The notes under the pieces were generated by a model, which was given only the letters and a program-made list of their open reading frames with translations, was not told where the DNA came from and did no database searches. Source: Methylorubrum aminovorans (GTDB taxonomy: Bacteria > Pseudomonadota > Alphaproteobacteria > Rhizobiales > Beijerinckiaceae). Taken from it: 48,388 nt of DNA. The stretch is taken from the NCBI RefSeq assembly GCF_022179725.1, contig NZ_BPRC01000032.1:1-48388 (forward strand), written 5' to 3'. Positions 15,664-25,068 of this stretch are shown here, in pieces. The position numbers were made by a program, and so were the translations under genes. Each line of letters begins with the position of its first letter. The first letter of the stretch is position 1.

Positions 15664-18600
15664 ATGTCGCCAGAATCGTCGGCCCTTTTGAACCGCGCCC
15701 TGCAGGACCGCGAGCGGCTGGCCGTCCTCGACGCCTACGACATCATCGACACCGTGCCCGAGGAGGGCTTCGAGGACCTCGTCCAGTTGACCGCGCTGGC
15801 GTGTGCGACGCCCGTCGCCCTCGTCAGCTTGGTGGCCCGGGACCGGCAATGGTTCAAGGCGCGCGTCGGCTTCCCGTCCTGCGAGACCGACCTCGACCGC
15901 TCCGTCTGCAAGTTCGCCCTCGCCGAGCCCGACATCCTGGTCATTCCCGACCTGACCGCCGACTCCCGTACCGCCGCCAACCCGCTCGTGACGGGCGAGC
16001 CTCGCATCCGCTTCTATGCCGGCGCGCCGCTGCGCTCGCCCGAGGGCCACACCGTCGGCAGCCTCTGCGTCATCGACACGAAGCCGAGGCCCAATGGGTT
16101 GACCGCCACGCAGGCCGGGCACCTCCGCCGCTGCGCGCGTCAGGCGATGAGCCTGCTGGAACTGCGGCGCGCCACGGTGGAGAAGGCGGTGGCGGTCGGC
16201 AGCCGCGATGCCGCCCTCCGGCGCGAGGGCCACCTCGCCATCCTGGCCGAGGCGTCCGCGGCCCTGCTCACCGCCTCCGACCCGAGCCGCGTGATCGAAC
16301 CCATCCTGGAGACCAGCACGCACAGTCTCGGCTTCGAGCAGTGCTTCATCTACGACCTCGCACCGGGCGGGCGCAGCGTCCGCCTGACAGGCTCCATCGG
16401 CGTGGACGAGGCGATGCGCGCGGCCGTGGCCGACATCGACCTCGACAAGCCGCTCTGCGGGATCGTGGCCCGGACCGGGCAACCCCTGGTGCTGGCTCAC
16501 GTGCAGGACGGGTCCGAACCGCGCTACGCCATGGCGCGCGAGAGCGGCGTCGATGCCTATGCCGGCTATCCCATCCGGAGCCGCGGACGCCTCTCCGGCG
16601 TGATCTCTTTCGGATCGAGCACGCAGGGGGCGTTCGACGAGGATACGCTCACCTTCTTCGCGACCATTGCGCGCTACCTCTCCGCCGTGCGCGAACGGCT
16701 CGACGGCGAGGCGGCCCTGCGCGCCAGCGAGATGCGCTCGCGGCTCGCCCAGGAGGCCGCGCGGATCGGCACCTACGAGGCCGACATCGCCTCAGGGCTG
16801 ATGACGGTCTCCCCCGAGTTCTGCCGCCTGTTCGGCCTACCGGTCTCACCACTGCTCTCGGCCGACGCCACAACGGACCGGATCGTCCCGGAGGACACGC
16901 ACCTAGCCTCGACGCAGGCCTCGCGGGAAACGGGGAGCACGCCGCCCCAGGCCACCTACCGCATCCGCCGCGCCGACGACGGGGCCGTTCGCTGGGTCAC
17001 CCGCACCACCAGCTTCGTCCACGACGCCGAGGGTCGGCCCGTGCGCATGCTCGGGACGGTGCAGGACGTCACCGAGATCCAGGAGACGCTGCGGCTCCTG
17101 GGGGAGAACCAGGAGCGCTTGCGGGCGGCCGACCAGCGCTTGCAGGTCGCGCTCGTTGCCTCCGGGGTCGTCGGGCTTTGGGACTGGATGGTCGATACCG
17201 ACCTGCTGCACGGCGACGCCAACTTCGCGCGGCTGTACGGGCTCGACGCCGGCAGGACCGAAGCCGGCCTGACCATGGAGCAGTACCAGGAGTTCGTCGT
17301 CCCGGAGGACCTCGAACCGCTGCGCGCACGTATCCGGGACACGTTCGAGCATGGCGCCGACTTCCATGTCGAGTACCGGCTCGCCATCCCGGGGCACGAC
17401 CTGCGCTGGGTCGAATGCAAGGGGCAGCTCATCCACGACCCCGACGGGCAGCCAGTGCGGTTCTCGGGGACCGCCGTCGACATCACCGAGCGCAAGACCT
17501 CCGAGGCACGGCTCGCGGCCAGCGAGGCGCACTGGCGCGGCCTGTTCGAGCGGCTGAGCGAGGGGTTCATCGTCGGCGAGGTGATCCGCGACGAGGTGGG
17601 CGCCGTCCGGGACTGGCGCTACGTCGAGGTGAACCGGGCCTGGGGCGAACTCGTGTCCATCGACCCCGCGCTGGCGGTCGGGCGCACCATCCGCGAGATG
17701 TTCCCCGGCATCGAGGACGCCTGGGTTCACGAGTTTGCCGACGTGGTCGAGACCGGCCGGCCCGTGAGCTTCATCCGGCAGGTCGGAGGCCTGGAGCGCT
17801 GGTACGAGGGCCGCGCTTTTCCACTCGGCTCCGAGCGCTTCGGGGTCATCTTCCTGGAGGTGACCGAGCGGGTTCAGGCCGACACCCGCCGCGAGGGGCT
17901 GCTGGAGTTCGGGGAGCGGATGCGCACGGACGCCGATGCCGCCGGGGTCGTGAAGGCGGGCGCGGCGACCATCGGGCGGGTGCTCGGCGTCGGGCGGGTC
18001 GGCTACGGCACGGTCGGGCCGGACGGCGAGACCTTGGTCGTGGGGGACGGCTGGGGCGCGCAGGGCTTCCCCGCGCTCGCCGAGCGTCACCGCCTGGACG
18101 ATTACGGCCTCTACGCCGAGGACCTGCGTCAAGGCCGCACCGTGGTTATCCCGGACGTCCGCGAGGACCCGCGGACCAAGTCGACCGCCGCGGCCCTGGA
18201 GGCGCTGGCCGTCCGCGCGCTGATCAACCTGCCCATCGTCGAGAAGGGCCGGATGGTGGCCATCCTGTTCGTGAACGGCGACCGTCCACGGGAATGGGCG
18301 GGACCCGAGGTCGCCTTCGTCCGGCAGATCGCCGAGCTGATCCGCCAGGCGGTCGAACGCCGTCACGCGGAGGCCCGGCAGGACCTCCTGAACCACGAGC
18401 TGTCCCACCGGCTGAAGAACACCCTGGCGATGGTCACCAGCATCGCCAACCAGACGCTCAAGTCGCTGCCCGACCGGGCGCCGGTCGAGACGCTGCAGCG
18501 GCGCATCCAGGCGCTGGCCTCCGCGCACGAACTGCTGCTGCGCCGAAGTTGGTCGCCGGCGCCGCTGCACGCGGTGTGCGAGGGTGTGGTCAACAACGCG

Positions 18601-18963
18601 GCCGATGCCGGGCGCTTCACCCTGGAGGGTCCGGACGTGGCCCTGGGCCCGGCCGCGGCCATGTCCGCGTCGTTGCTCCTCCACGAGTTGGCGACGAACG
18701 CGGCCAAGTATGGCGCGCTGTCGAACGACGCGGGCCATGTGGACCTGCGCTGGTCGGTCGAGGACGGGGCCGACGGGCCGGACCTGGTGATGCGCTGGCA
18801 GGAGCGCGGCGGGCCGCCGGTGGTCGCGCCGACGAGCCGCGGCTTCGGATCGCGCCTGATCCGCACCGGCTTGGTGGGAACGGGCGGTGTCGATACGGCT
18901 TACAACCCGGATGGCGTGGTGGCGGTGATGCGTGCACCGATGGTCGAGGTGCAACGGACATGA
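15664..18963 (+). CDS. Multi-sensor HWE-family histidine kinase (GAF-GAF-PAS3-GAF)
   Basis: The protein has 1099 residues and no membrane segments. Order: GAF (about 20-165, with RDRQWFKARVGF and GEPRIRFYAGAPL), a second GAF (about 185-345), three PAS domains (about 355-735), a third GAF (about 745-895), then an HWE dimerisation domain with LLNHELSHRLKNTLAMV (His915) and an ATPase domain with LLHELATNAAKYGALS and RWQERGG (the W-x-E that marks the family). It should integrate several cytosolic signals. Its TGA overlaps the ATG of a receiver gene (ATGA), pointing to coupled translation and a cognate pair. The frame is open upstream of 15664, but homology starts there. Confidence 0.93.
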   Translation: MSPESSALLNRALQDRERLAVLDAYDIIDTVPEEGFEDLVQLTALACATPVALVSLVARDRQWFKARVGFPSCETDLDRSVCKFALAEPDILVIPDLTADSRTAANPLVTGEPRIRFYAGAPLRSPEGHTVGSLCVIDTKPRPNGLTATQAGHLRRCARQAMSLLELRRATVEKAVAVGSRDAALRREGHLAILAEASAALLTASDPSRVIEPILETSTHSLGFEQCFIYDLAPGGRSVRLTGSIGVDEAMRAAVADIDLDKPLCGIVARTGQPLVLAHVQDGSEPRYAMARESGVDAYAGYPIRSRGRLSGVISFGSSTQGAFDEDTLTFFATIARYLSAVRERLDGEAALRASEMRSRLAQEAARIGTYEADIASGLMTVSPEFCRLFGLPVSPLLSADATTDRIVPEDTHLASTQASRETGSTPPQATYRIRRADDGAVRWVTRTTSFVHDAEGRPVRMLGTVQDVTEIQETLRLLGENQERLRAADQRLQVALVASGVVGLWDWMVDTDLLHGDANFARLYGLDAGRTEAGLTMEQYQEFVVPEDLEPLRARIRDTFEHGADFHVEYRLAIPGHDLRWVECKGQLIHDPDGQPVRFSGTAVDITERKTSEARLAASEAHWRGLFERLSEGFIVGEVIRDEVGAVRDWRYVEVNRAWGELVSIDPALAVGRTIREMFPGIEDAWVHEFADVVETGRPVSFIRQVGGLERWYEGRAFPLGSERFGVIFLEVTERVQADTRREGLLEFGERMRTDADAAGVVKAGAATIGRVLGVGRVGYGTVGPDGETLVVGDGWGAQGFPALAERHRLDDYGLYAEDLRQGRTVVIPDVREDPRTKSTAAALEALAVRALINLPIVEKGRMVAILFVNGDRPREWAGPEVAFVRQIAELIRQAVERRHAEARQDLLNHELSHRLKNTLAMVTSIANQTLKSLPDRAPVETLQRRIQALASAHELLLRRSWSPAPLHAVCEGVVNNAADAGRFTLEGPDVALGPAAAMSASLLLHELATNAAKYGALSNDAGHVDLRWSVEDGADGPDLVMRWQERGGPPVVAPTSRGFGSRLIRTGLVGTGGVDTAYNPDGVVAVMRAPMVEVQRT

Positions 18964-19340
18964 TGGCGGGGGACAGGGACGACGGCCCGCACCCTGTGGT
19001 GCTGGTGCTTCAGGACGAGCCGATCCTGGCGATGACCATGCGGGAGTTCGTCGAGGAGGCCGGCTGCGAGGCGCTCGTGGTGCGCACCGCCGAGGCGGCC
19101 ATCCGCATCCTGGAGGAGCGCACGGACATCCGGGTGGTGTTCGCCGATCTGGATGTGCGCGGGTCGATGATGGGCATCAAGCTGGCCGCGCTGATCCGCG
19201 ACCGCTGGCCGCCCATCGAGCTCGTCCTGACGGGGGCCCTCCCGCCCAACCTCGATCATATCCCCGCTCGCGGCGTGTTCTGCGACAAGCCGTTCCGCGA
19301 GGCCAAGGTGGTGGCGGCGATCCGGGAATTCGCCGCTTAG
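18960..19340 (+). CDS. Single-domain receiver protein, partner of the HWE kinase
   Basis: The protein has 126 residues. The receiver features are VVLVLQDEPILAMTMREFVE (acidic pair), the phospho-acceptor Asp in VVFADLDVRGSM, a Thr in ELVLTGALPP and Lys in FCDKPFREAK. The start ATG overlaps the kinase stop by the ATGA arrangement. Compared with typical receivers the acidic pair follows Gln and the phospho-site loop has R in place of the usual P of 'MPG', so phosphorylation chemistry may be altered. There is no output domain; regulation by protein-protein contact is likely. Confidence 0.88.
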   Translation: MMAGDRDDGPHPVVLVLQDEPILAMTMREFVEEAGCEALVVRTAEAAIRILEERTDIRVVFADLDVRGSMMGIKLAALIRDRWPPIELVLTGALPPNLDHIPARGVFCDKPFREAKVVAAIREFAA

Positions 19341-19590
19341 GCCACCACCCCGGCCAGCGGCTCCACATCGACGCCTGCGGATTTCGCGAAGTCAGGCCCG
19401 TTTTGCCGCAGATGCGGCAGGTCCTGCCTATCCGGACCGGGCGCCCTTCACGAGGCGGATACGGAGATCCCTGTCAGCACCTTCGAAGCTCCACCGTGGG
19501 ATGGCCGGGAAACGGCGCCTTAGGGAAACGGCATCGGACAGGTAGATTGTGTTTGCCGCAACCGGTGCTGCAACCGGTGGGAGGAACGCG

Positions 19591-19800
19591 ATGTCGACGG
19601 ATACCGAGAAGCACCGCGCGCTGCTGAGCGCCCTCAGGGACGCGCTGGGTAAGGGGGACGGCTCCTTCGAGCGGGCCGTGACCGATGCCTTCGAGCACGT
19701 CTTCGAGCACCTGGTCCGCCTCAACGACCACGTGTCGCTGGGTGGCCCCGATGGCAGCGCCCCCCACCTCAAGCCCGGCGAGTCCCCGACGCTCCGATAG
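19591..19800 (+). CDS. Small hypothetical acidic protein
   Basis: This 69-residue protein begins MSTDTEKHRALLSALRDALG and continues as a predicted amphipathic helix (FERAVTDAFEHVFEHLVRLN). A strong ribosome site (GGGAGGA, 5 bases from ATG) decides the start, although the frame extends further upstream. No family was recognised. Confidence 0.6.
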   Translation: MSTDTEKHRALLSALRDALGKGDGSFERAVTDAFEHVFEHLVRLNDHVSLGGPDGSAPHLKPGESPTLR

Positions 19801-19837
19801 GGGTCGGGCCCGGCGGGAGGAGCGATCCGGCGAGGGC

Positions 19838-20152
19838 TCAAGGCTGAGCCGAGGCGCGTTCGCCCGGCGTGGGCTCGGCACCGGCGGCGCCCGGCTCCGG
19901 GCCCTGGACGGAGGAAGGCGGGCGGGCACTGTCGATGTCCACCAGCGCGCCGATCGTGCGCAATAGCGCCCGACGCTCCGGCGCCCCGTGCCCGGAGGCG
20001 AGGAACGTCGTCAGGTCGCTTCGGGACGGCGTACCGCCCGATGGGCCGTTCGGTTCGTGGAGGACGAACACGTCCTCGCCGTTCTCCCCGCGGCAGAGGT
20101 ACCAGCGGTCGCCGTTCGCCGAGGCGTATATCTGGGTTCGAACGACGGTCAT
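19838..20152 (-). CDS. Small conserved-looking hypothetical protein
   Basis: This 104-residue protein has an N-terminal half with TQIYASANGDRWYLCRG, then VFVLHEPNGPSGG and LTTFLASGHGAPERRALLRT, resembling short uncharacterised alphaproteobacterial proteins that are apparently soluble. The C-terminal 30 residues are low-complexity Pro/Ala/Glu. It has no signal peptide or membrane segment and converges on the gene at 19591. The role is unknown. Confidence 0.62.
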   Translation of the reverse strand: MTVVRTQIYASANGDRWYLCRGENGEDVFVLHEPNGPSGGTPSRSDLTTFLASGHGAPERRALLRTIGALVDIDSARPPSSVQGPEPGAAGAEPTPGERASAQP

Positions 20153-20840
20153 GATGTCAGGCCTGGAGGAAGCCGGTGTCCCGTCGGGAAACGCGCACCG
20201 GCAGTCCGATTTCCCCCGGCTTTCCGCGTTCCCGTACCCGGCGGGCGTAGACGCGTCGGCGTCTGGCTCGGATCGTGGGCGCGTGCGCCTCCTGCCACGC
20301 CGGTACCTGGAAACGGTTTCCCTTCGCGGGCGTCGCGCGTTCTGGCGCCAGCGATGTGCGCGCCTTCATCGACTAGGTGGGCAAGGCCCTCTGGGCGGGG
20401 CGCTTGGCAAAGCGGGTTGCCGGCTGCCCAGGATAGGAAGAACCATACCTGAGTGAGTCGCTTCATGGGCCACAACATGCTGATGTCGTGGCCGCCGCTG
20501 CTAAGTCCGCTTCCTCCTACTGAGCAGACTTCTGGGCCGGCACGCTTGAATGTCCGCCTGGGGTCAGGAGTTAGCCCCCGCCTTGTTCAGCTTCGCGCCA
20601 CTTGCAGACCTCCGTTCAGTGCCAGTGGAATGGCCGCTTGTTACCCCGAAACTGCCTTTGGCCTGAGGGATGCAGTTCGGAGCCCTGCCTAGACATGGGG
20701 AAGCATACCAAGTTCGTCGGCTTCGACGGGGGCACCAGTTCAGGCGCCAACGCCACACCTCCCAGCTTCGGAAGCCTGGTCGCCGGCAAATCCCTACGCA
20801 GTGGATTGACCAGCGCTTTCGGTGAACCTTAAGTGCCGCC
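20153..20840. other. Gene-poor stretch with mobile-element debris
   Basis: No gene can be supported here. The stretch contains one copy of a dispersed repeat (20548-20599). From ATG 20695 there is a short frame opening MGKHTKFVGFDGG that faintly recalls the start of IS110-type transposases before losing resemblance. Composition is more mixed than in flanking genes. It separates the signalling region from the TonB-receptor region. Confidence 0.5.
20548..20599 (+). repeat. Dispersed repeat, copy A
   Basis: GAATGTCCG, then GGGGTCAGGAGTT and CTTGTTCAGCTTCGCGCC, match in order the copy at 36108-36158. The later part also matches copies at 37797-37854 and 48240-48295. This copy lacks the ATTTTGTTGAAAAACTC end seen in copies C and D. 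Confidence 0.6.
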
Positions 20841-21209
20841 ATGCGCGGGTGCCTGCCTCGGACGGTTCAAGGCCGCGCGATCATCGCCGTGATCGCGCTG
20901 TACGCGCTCGTGCTGCAAGCCTTCCTAGGCGGCCTCGCGCCTCTTCCAGCCGCGCCTTTCGGCGGGGTGATCTGCGCCGAGCACAGCAGCTCAAGTGCGC
21001 CCGGTGACCAAGCGCCGGCTTGCCATCAACACGCTTGCTGCACAGCGGCCCAGGCTGCGCAGTTGCTTCATCCGCTCCAGTCGACGTTCGCGATGGTGGC
21101 CTGGGCCCCAACCGTAGTGGCCTCCGCCTCCTGGCGCGATGGCGGGACGGTCCAAGCCCGTGCGCCTCCCGACCAGTCCGTCAGCCCAAGAGGTCCGCCG
21201 GCCGCCTGA
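20841..21209 (+). CDS. DUF2946-like small Cys/His protein (copy 1)
   Basis: This 122-residue protein has an N-terminal hydrophobic segment (AIIAVIALYALVLQAFLGGL) followed by ICAEHSS and CHQHACCTAAQAAQLL, giving a Cys/His cluster outside the membrane, and ends in a GPPAA tail. This layout matches small DUF2946-type proteins, which frequently neighbour TonB-dependent receptors and are suspected of metal (copper) links. It leads a same-strand set with the PepSY gene 41 bases downstream. The paralogue at 25068 shares the ALYAL.LQA.LGG motif. Metal binding is inferred from the residues. Confidence 0.62.
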   Translation: MRGCLPRTVQGRAIIAVIALYALVLQAFLGGLAPLPAAPFGGVICAEHSSSSAPGDQAPACHQHACCTAAQAAQLLHPLQSTFAMVAWAPTVVASASWRDGGTVQARAPPDQSVSPRGPPAA

Positions 21210-21249
21210 CCGATCCGCTTTTCAGATCGCTCAGACCCGGACCTCACCC

Positions 21250-22626
21250 ATGTCACAGTCTCTCCAGGGCGACGCGACGGCGTTTTCCGCCGTCGTCGCC
21301 GCGCGTCCGGCGCAGGACGCTGTCTACCGCGCCGTCTGGCGCTGGCACTTCTACGCCGGCCTTCTCTGCCTGCCCTTCCTCATCCTTCTCTCGGTCACCG
21401 GCTCGCTCTACCTCTTCAAGGACGAGATCAACGGCACCCTGTTCGCGTACCGAACGACGGTGGCGCCCCAGGCGAGCCGCACTCTCAGCCCGGACGTCCT
21501 GCTCTTCAACGCCTCGCAAGCCGAGCCCGCGGCGGTGCCGGTGTCGATGGCCGATCCCGCCGACCCGACCGCTACGGCCGTGGTGACGATGGCCGAGGGG
21601 CCGCGCCGGACCCTCGTCTACCTGAACCCCTACAACGGCGACGTGCTCGACCGCGTCGACCGTGACGACGAGTTCATGATGGTCGTGCGCCGCCTGCACA
21701 GCCTCGCCTACTTCGGCACAATCGCGAATGGCGTCATCGAGGTCGTGGCCGGCTTCGCCATCATCCTCGTGGTCACCGGCACCTACCTCTGGTGGCCCCG
21801 CCGGCAGAGTGGCGGGGTCGTCAGTGTGCGCGGCACGCCGCGCAAGCGCGTCTGGTGGCGTGACCTCCACGCCGTGACGGGCCTGGTCGCGGGCGCCGGC
21901 CTGTTCTTCCTCGCCGCGACCGGCCTGCCCTGGTCGGCTTGGTGGGGCCAGCAGGTGCGGACCCTATCCAACGAGGCCGGCGTCGGCCAGCCGCGCGCGC
22001 TCTGGGCCAACAAGCCTGTCTCGAACGTGCCGATGCAGGAGATGCTCACCACCACCGGATGGGCGATGGAGGACGCGCCGGTCCCGGTCTCCCAGCCGAG
22101 CGCGGCGGCTTCCATCGGCCCAGCGCGCGCCGTCGAGATCCTGCGCGGCCTCGGCATGCCGCCCGGCTTCGAGATCTCCCTGCCTGTGGGGGACACCGGG
22201 GTCTACGCCGCAGCAGCCTACCCCAAGGACGTGGCCTCGCAGCGGATGATCTCGCTCGACCAGTACACCGGCAAGCCGCTCGTCGACGTGCGCTTCGGCG
22301 ACCTCGGCGGTGTCGCCCGGGCGATCCAGTACGGCATCGGCATCCACAAGGGCGAGCACTGGGGTCGGGCCAACCAGCTCGCGATGCTGGCCTTCTGCCT
22401 CGCCACCATCCTGCTGTCGGTGACGGCCGCAGTGATGTGGTGGAAGCGCCGTCCTGCTGGTCGCCTCGGCGTCCCTCCCTGGCCCCGCGACCGTCGCGTC
22501 GCCGCAACGGTGACCGTGATCGTGCTGGGACTCGGCGCGCTGTTCCCGCTGACCGGCTTGGTCATCCTCGTCATGCTCGTCATCGACCTGGCCATCCAGG
22601 CCCTGCGCCCGCGCCTGGCGTCCTGA
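21250..22626 (+). CDS. PepSY-associated membrane protein (metallophore reductase-like)
   Basis: The protein has 458 residues from ATG 21250. The family signatures are RAVWRWHFYAGLLCLPFLIL with VTGSLYLFKDEING (first helix pair), RRLHSLAYFG, VVTGTYLWWPRR, RDLHAVTGL, and GIGIHKGEHWGRANQLAM with MWWKRRP near the end. About four to five membrane helices enclose PepSY-like periplasmic regions. Relatives next to TonB receptors are thought to reduce or help release iron or other metal from siderophores at the inner membrane. Here it lies between a DUF2946-like gene and a TBDR, supporting a metal-uptake role; the metal is unknown. Confidence 0.9.
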   Translation: MSQSLQGDATAFSAVVAARPAQDAVYRAVWRWHFYAGLLCLPFLILLSVTGSLYLFKDEINGTLFAYRTTVAPQASRTLSPDVLLFNASQAEPAAVPVSMADPADPTATAVVTMAEGPRRTLVYLNPYNGDVLDRVDRDDEFMMVVRRLHSLAYFGTIANGVIEVVAGFAIILVVTGTYLWWPRRQSGGVVSVRGTPRKRVWWRDLHAVTGLVAGAGLFFLAATGLPWSAWWGQQVRTLSNEAGVGQPRALWANKPVSNVPMQEMLTTTGWAMEDAPVPVSQPSAAASIGPARAVEILRGLGMPPGFEISLPVGDTGVYAAAAYPKDVASQRMISLDQYTGKPLVDVRFGDLGGVARAIQYGIGIHKGEHWGRANQLAMLAFCLATILLSVTAAVMWWKRRPAGRLGVPPWPRDRRVAATVTVIVLGLGALFPLTGLVILVMLVIDLAIQALRPRLAS

Positions 22627-22731
22627 CTGCGCAACCGGGGACGAACGTGTCCCCGCCGCGCGCCTGTCCCATTCCCCCTTTTCCGGTCGCAGCGTTCGCC
22701 CTCGCTTGCCGCCCCTCGACGAGTGTCCGTC

Positions 22732-25068
22732 ATGTCCCACCGCCGTCCAGGCCGATGCGCTCGCGCGCTGACCCTCATCCTTGCCACGAACCCGTTGGCC
22801 ATCTCCGCCGCTCAGGCCCAAGGCGGCAGCCAAGCTGTCGCCCTGGAGGAACTCTCCGTCACCTCGGAGGGCAATGGCGCCCCCGGCGGAGCGCCGGCCA
22901 CGTCGGCCGGCACCGCCGGGCCCGGCCTGCCGCCGGTCTCCGCCCCGACGCCGCTGAACAGGCCCGTCGGTGAGGTGGTCACCAGCGTCGGGCGCGAGGG
23001 CGTCATCGACAATCGTGCTGCGACGAGCGTGGCCGACATCCTGCGCAACAGCCCCGGAGTGACGGTGCGGCAGGGCAACGGTCCCCGCGACGTCGTCGTC
23101 TCGATCCGCGGCAACAACGCCCGCGCCACCGGCGTGTCGCGCAACTTCGTCGTCTTGGAGGACAGCTTCCCCGTCACCCAGGCGGACGGCTCCTCGCGCT
23201 TCGACCTCGTCGACCCGCGCGCCTACTCGCGCATCGACGTGTTCCGGGGACCGCAGTCACCGTTCTTCGGCAACTTCGCCACCGGCGGCGCCCTGAACTT
23301 CGTCACCCGTCGAGGTTCCGAGATCAACGGCGTCGAGTACGGCGTCGATGCTGGCAGCTTCGGCTACCTCAACAACTACGCCGCCTTCGGTGGGGTCAGC
23401 GGCCCGTTCGAGTACAGCCTGTTCACCAGCGACACGCGCGGCAACGGCTTCATCAGCCACAACTCGTTCGACACTCAGACCATCAACTTCCTGGGCACCT
23501 ACGCGCCGACGCCGGATGACCGCTTCACTCTGAAGATCATCAACAACGAGGTCGCCACCGACCTGCCCGGTCGCGGTTCGCTCAACCAGTTCCGCCTTAA
23601 TCCCTTCCAGCGCGGTTGCGCCTCCGCCTCCGCGGCCGCACCCGGTTGTGTGACCTACAACCTGGTCCTCAACGGCCGGAACGGCGCCACCGTGCCGGTG
23701 ACCGCCGACGAGGGCGCGTTCTTCCGCGGCGACCGGCGCACCATCGTGGGCGGGCGCTGGGAGCACGACTTCGACGCCTTCACGACCTGGCGGACCCAGC
23801 TCGTGTTCGACGACCGCCAGATCAACCAGCCCTTCTATACGTCCTCGGGGCGCGGCGACTTCCCGGGCTTCAACTTCCTCACCGACGTCACCCGGCGTGG
23901 CGACCTGTTCGGCCTGCCAGCGACCGGCTACGTCGCGCTCGCCTACAACACCCTCGACAGCCACAGCCTGACCTACAACCGCGCGCCCTACGGCGGCCCG
24001 CGGCTCGGCGCGTTGACCGCCGACCTTGAGGCCACGCAGGCCAACCTCGGCGGGCGGGCCCGCGTCGAGCTGCAGCTCTCCGACCAGTGGATCGCGGTCG
24101 CGGGCATCAGCGCGGAGAACACCACGATTAACGGCCGCAACATCACCTACGGATTCCCGGCCGCCGGCGGCGTCACCACCACCCTGGCCAACATCGATCG
24201 TAGCTTCCTGAACGTCGCGCCCGAGCTCTCGCTGCTCTACCGGCCCAACGCCGACTGGCAGTTCCGGGGCCGCGTGGCGACCGGCTACGCCACACCCTCG
24301 GCCTCGAACCTCACCGTCACCTCCGCCGGTGTGCCCGGCAACAACGGACAGCTCCAGACCCAGGAGAACCTCGGCTTCGACGTCGGGGCCGACTGGACGC
24401 CGCTGCCCGGCGTCCGCTTCAGCGTGACCGGCTTCTATGAGTTCTTCCGCAACGAGCTCGTCACGCAATCGCCGGGTGCCGGCCTCCTGAGCTACACCTT
24501 CAACGCGCCGGCCTCGGAGCATCGTGGCGTCGAGGTCGGGGCGGACTGGGCTTTCGCGCCGGGCTGGCGGGCGACCGCCGCGTACACCTTCGACGACCAG
24601 ATCTACACCCGGTACGTCGAGCAACTCAGTGCCGGCAGCCTGACCCGGCGCTTCGACCGCGCGGGCAACCACATCCCGGGCGTGCCCGCCAACCAGCTTC
24701 TCGCACGGATCGGCTACGAGCAGGCGACCGGTCCCCTGGCGGGCCTGGGCGGCTACGTCGAGACGGTTTTCCAGGACGACTTCTTCATCGACAACGCCAA
24801 CCTCCTGAAGGCGCCCGGCTACGCCATCGTGAACCTCAACGTGCACTACACGACGGAACTCGTCGGCTACGCCAAACGGCTGAGCCTGTTCTTCGAGGCG
24901 CGGAACGTCCTCGACAAGACCTACGTTGCCTCGGCCCAGAACCTCGCGAACTCGATCAGCGCCGCCACCGGCCTTCAGAACGGCGCGGGCGTCCTGGCCA
25001 ACACCACAGGCTCGGTATTCGCGGGCGCCCCGCGTAACTTCGTCGGCGGCATGCGGCTGTCCTTCTGA
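22732..25068 (+). CDS. TonB-dependent outer-membrane receptor (1)
   Basis: The protein has 778 residues. The signal peptide is unusual in starting basic (MSHRRPGRCARALTLILATN, ending near AQAQGG). A TonB-box-like VALEELSV follows, then a plug domain (SVADILRNSPGVTVRQGNGP, VVSIRGNN, IDVFRGPQSPFFGNFATGGA) and a long beta-barrel ending in GGMRLSF with a terminal Phe, as expected for insertion by the BAM machinery. It should import a chelated metal or other large substrate with TonB energy. Which substrate cannot be told from sequence. ATG 22732 is preferred; GTG 22723 is also in frame. The next gene starts at the last base of its stop codon. Confidence 0.93.
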   Translation: MSHRRPGRCARALTLILATNPLAISAAQAQGGSQAVALEELSVTSEGNGAPGGAPATSAGTAGPGLPPVSAPTPLNRPVGEVVTSVGREGVIDNRAATSVADILRNSPGVTVRQGNGPRDVVVSIRGNNARATGVSRNFVVLEDSFPVTQADGSSRFDLVDPRAYSRIDVFRGPQSPFFGNFATGGALNFVTRRGSEINGVEYGVDAGSFGYLNNYAAFGGVSGPFEYSLFTSDTRGNGFISHNSFDTQTINFLGTYAPTPDDRFTLKIINNEVATDLPGRGSLNQFRLNPFQRGCASASAAAPGCVTYNLVLNGRNGATVPVTADEGAFFRGDRRTIVGGRWEHDFDAFTTWRTQLVFDDRQINQPFYTSSGRGDFPGFNFLTDVTRRGDLFGLPATGYVALAYNTLDSHSLTYNRAPYGGPRLGALTADLEATQANLGGRARVELQLSDQWIAVAGISAENTTINGRNITYGFPAAGGVTTTLANIDRSFLNVAPELSLLYRPNADWQFRGRVATGYATPSASNLTVTSAGVPGNNGQLQTQENLGFDVGADWTPLPGVRFSVTGFYEFFRNELVTQSPGAGLLSYTFNAPASEHRGVEVGADWAFAPGWRATAAYTFDDQIYTRYVEQLSAGSLTRRFDRAGNHIPGVPANQLLARIGYEQATGPLAGLGGYVETVFQDDFFIDNANLLKAPGYAIVNLNVHYTTELVGYAKRLSLFFEARNVLDKTYVASAQNLANSISAATGLQNGAGVLANTTGSVFAGAPRNFVGGMRLSF

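Noticed and set aside
16903..18954. Minus-strand frame of 683 codons opposite the HWE kinase
   Set aside because: It is low in hydrophobic order, His/Arg/Asp/Gln-rich, with no family resemblance; a GC-driven open frame.
19404..19417. Short hairpin after the receiver gene (GCCGCA-GA-TGCGGC)
   Set aside because: A 6-base stem with a 2-base loop and no T-run is too weak to call a terminator.
20695..20832. Possible IS110-type transposase start (MGKHTKFVGFDGG)
   Set aside because: Only about ten residues resemble the family start and no catalytic residues follow; noted as debris only.
23257..24846. Minus-strand frame of 529 codons opposite TonB receptor 1
   Set aside because: Val/Glu/Arg-rich shadow of the receptor; no signal or domain.
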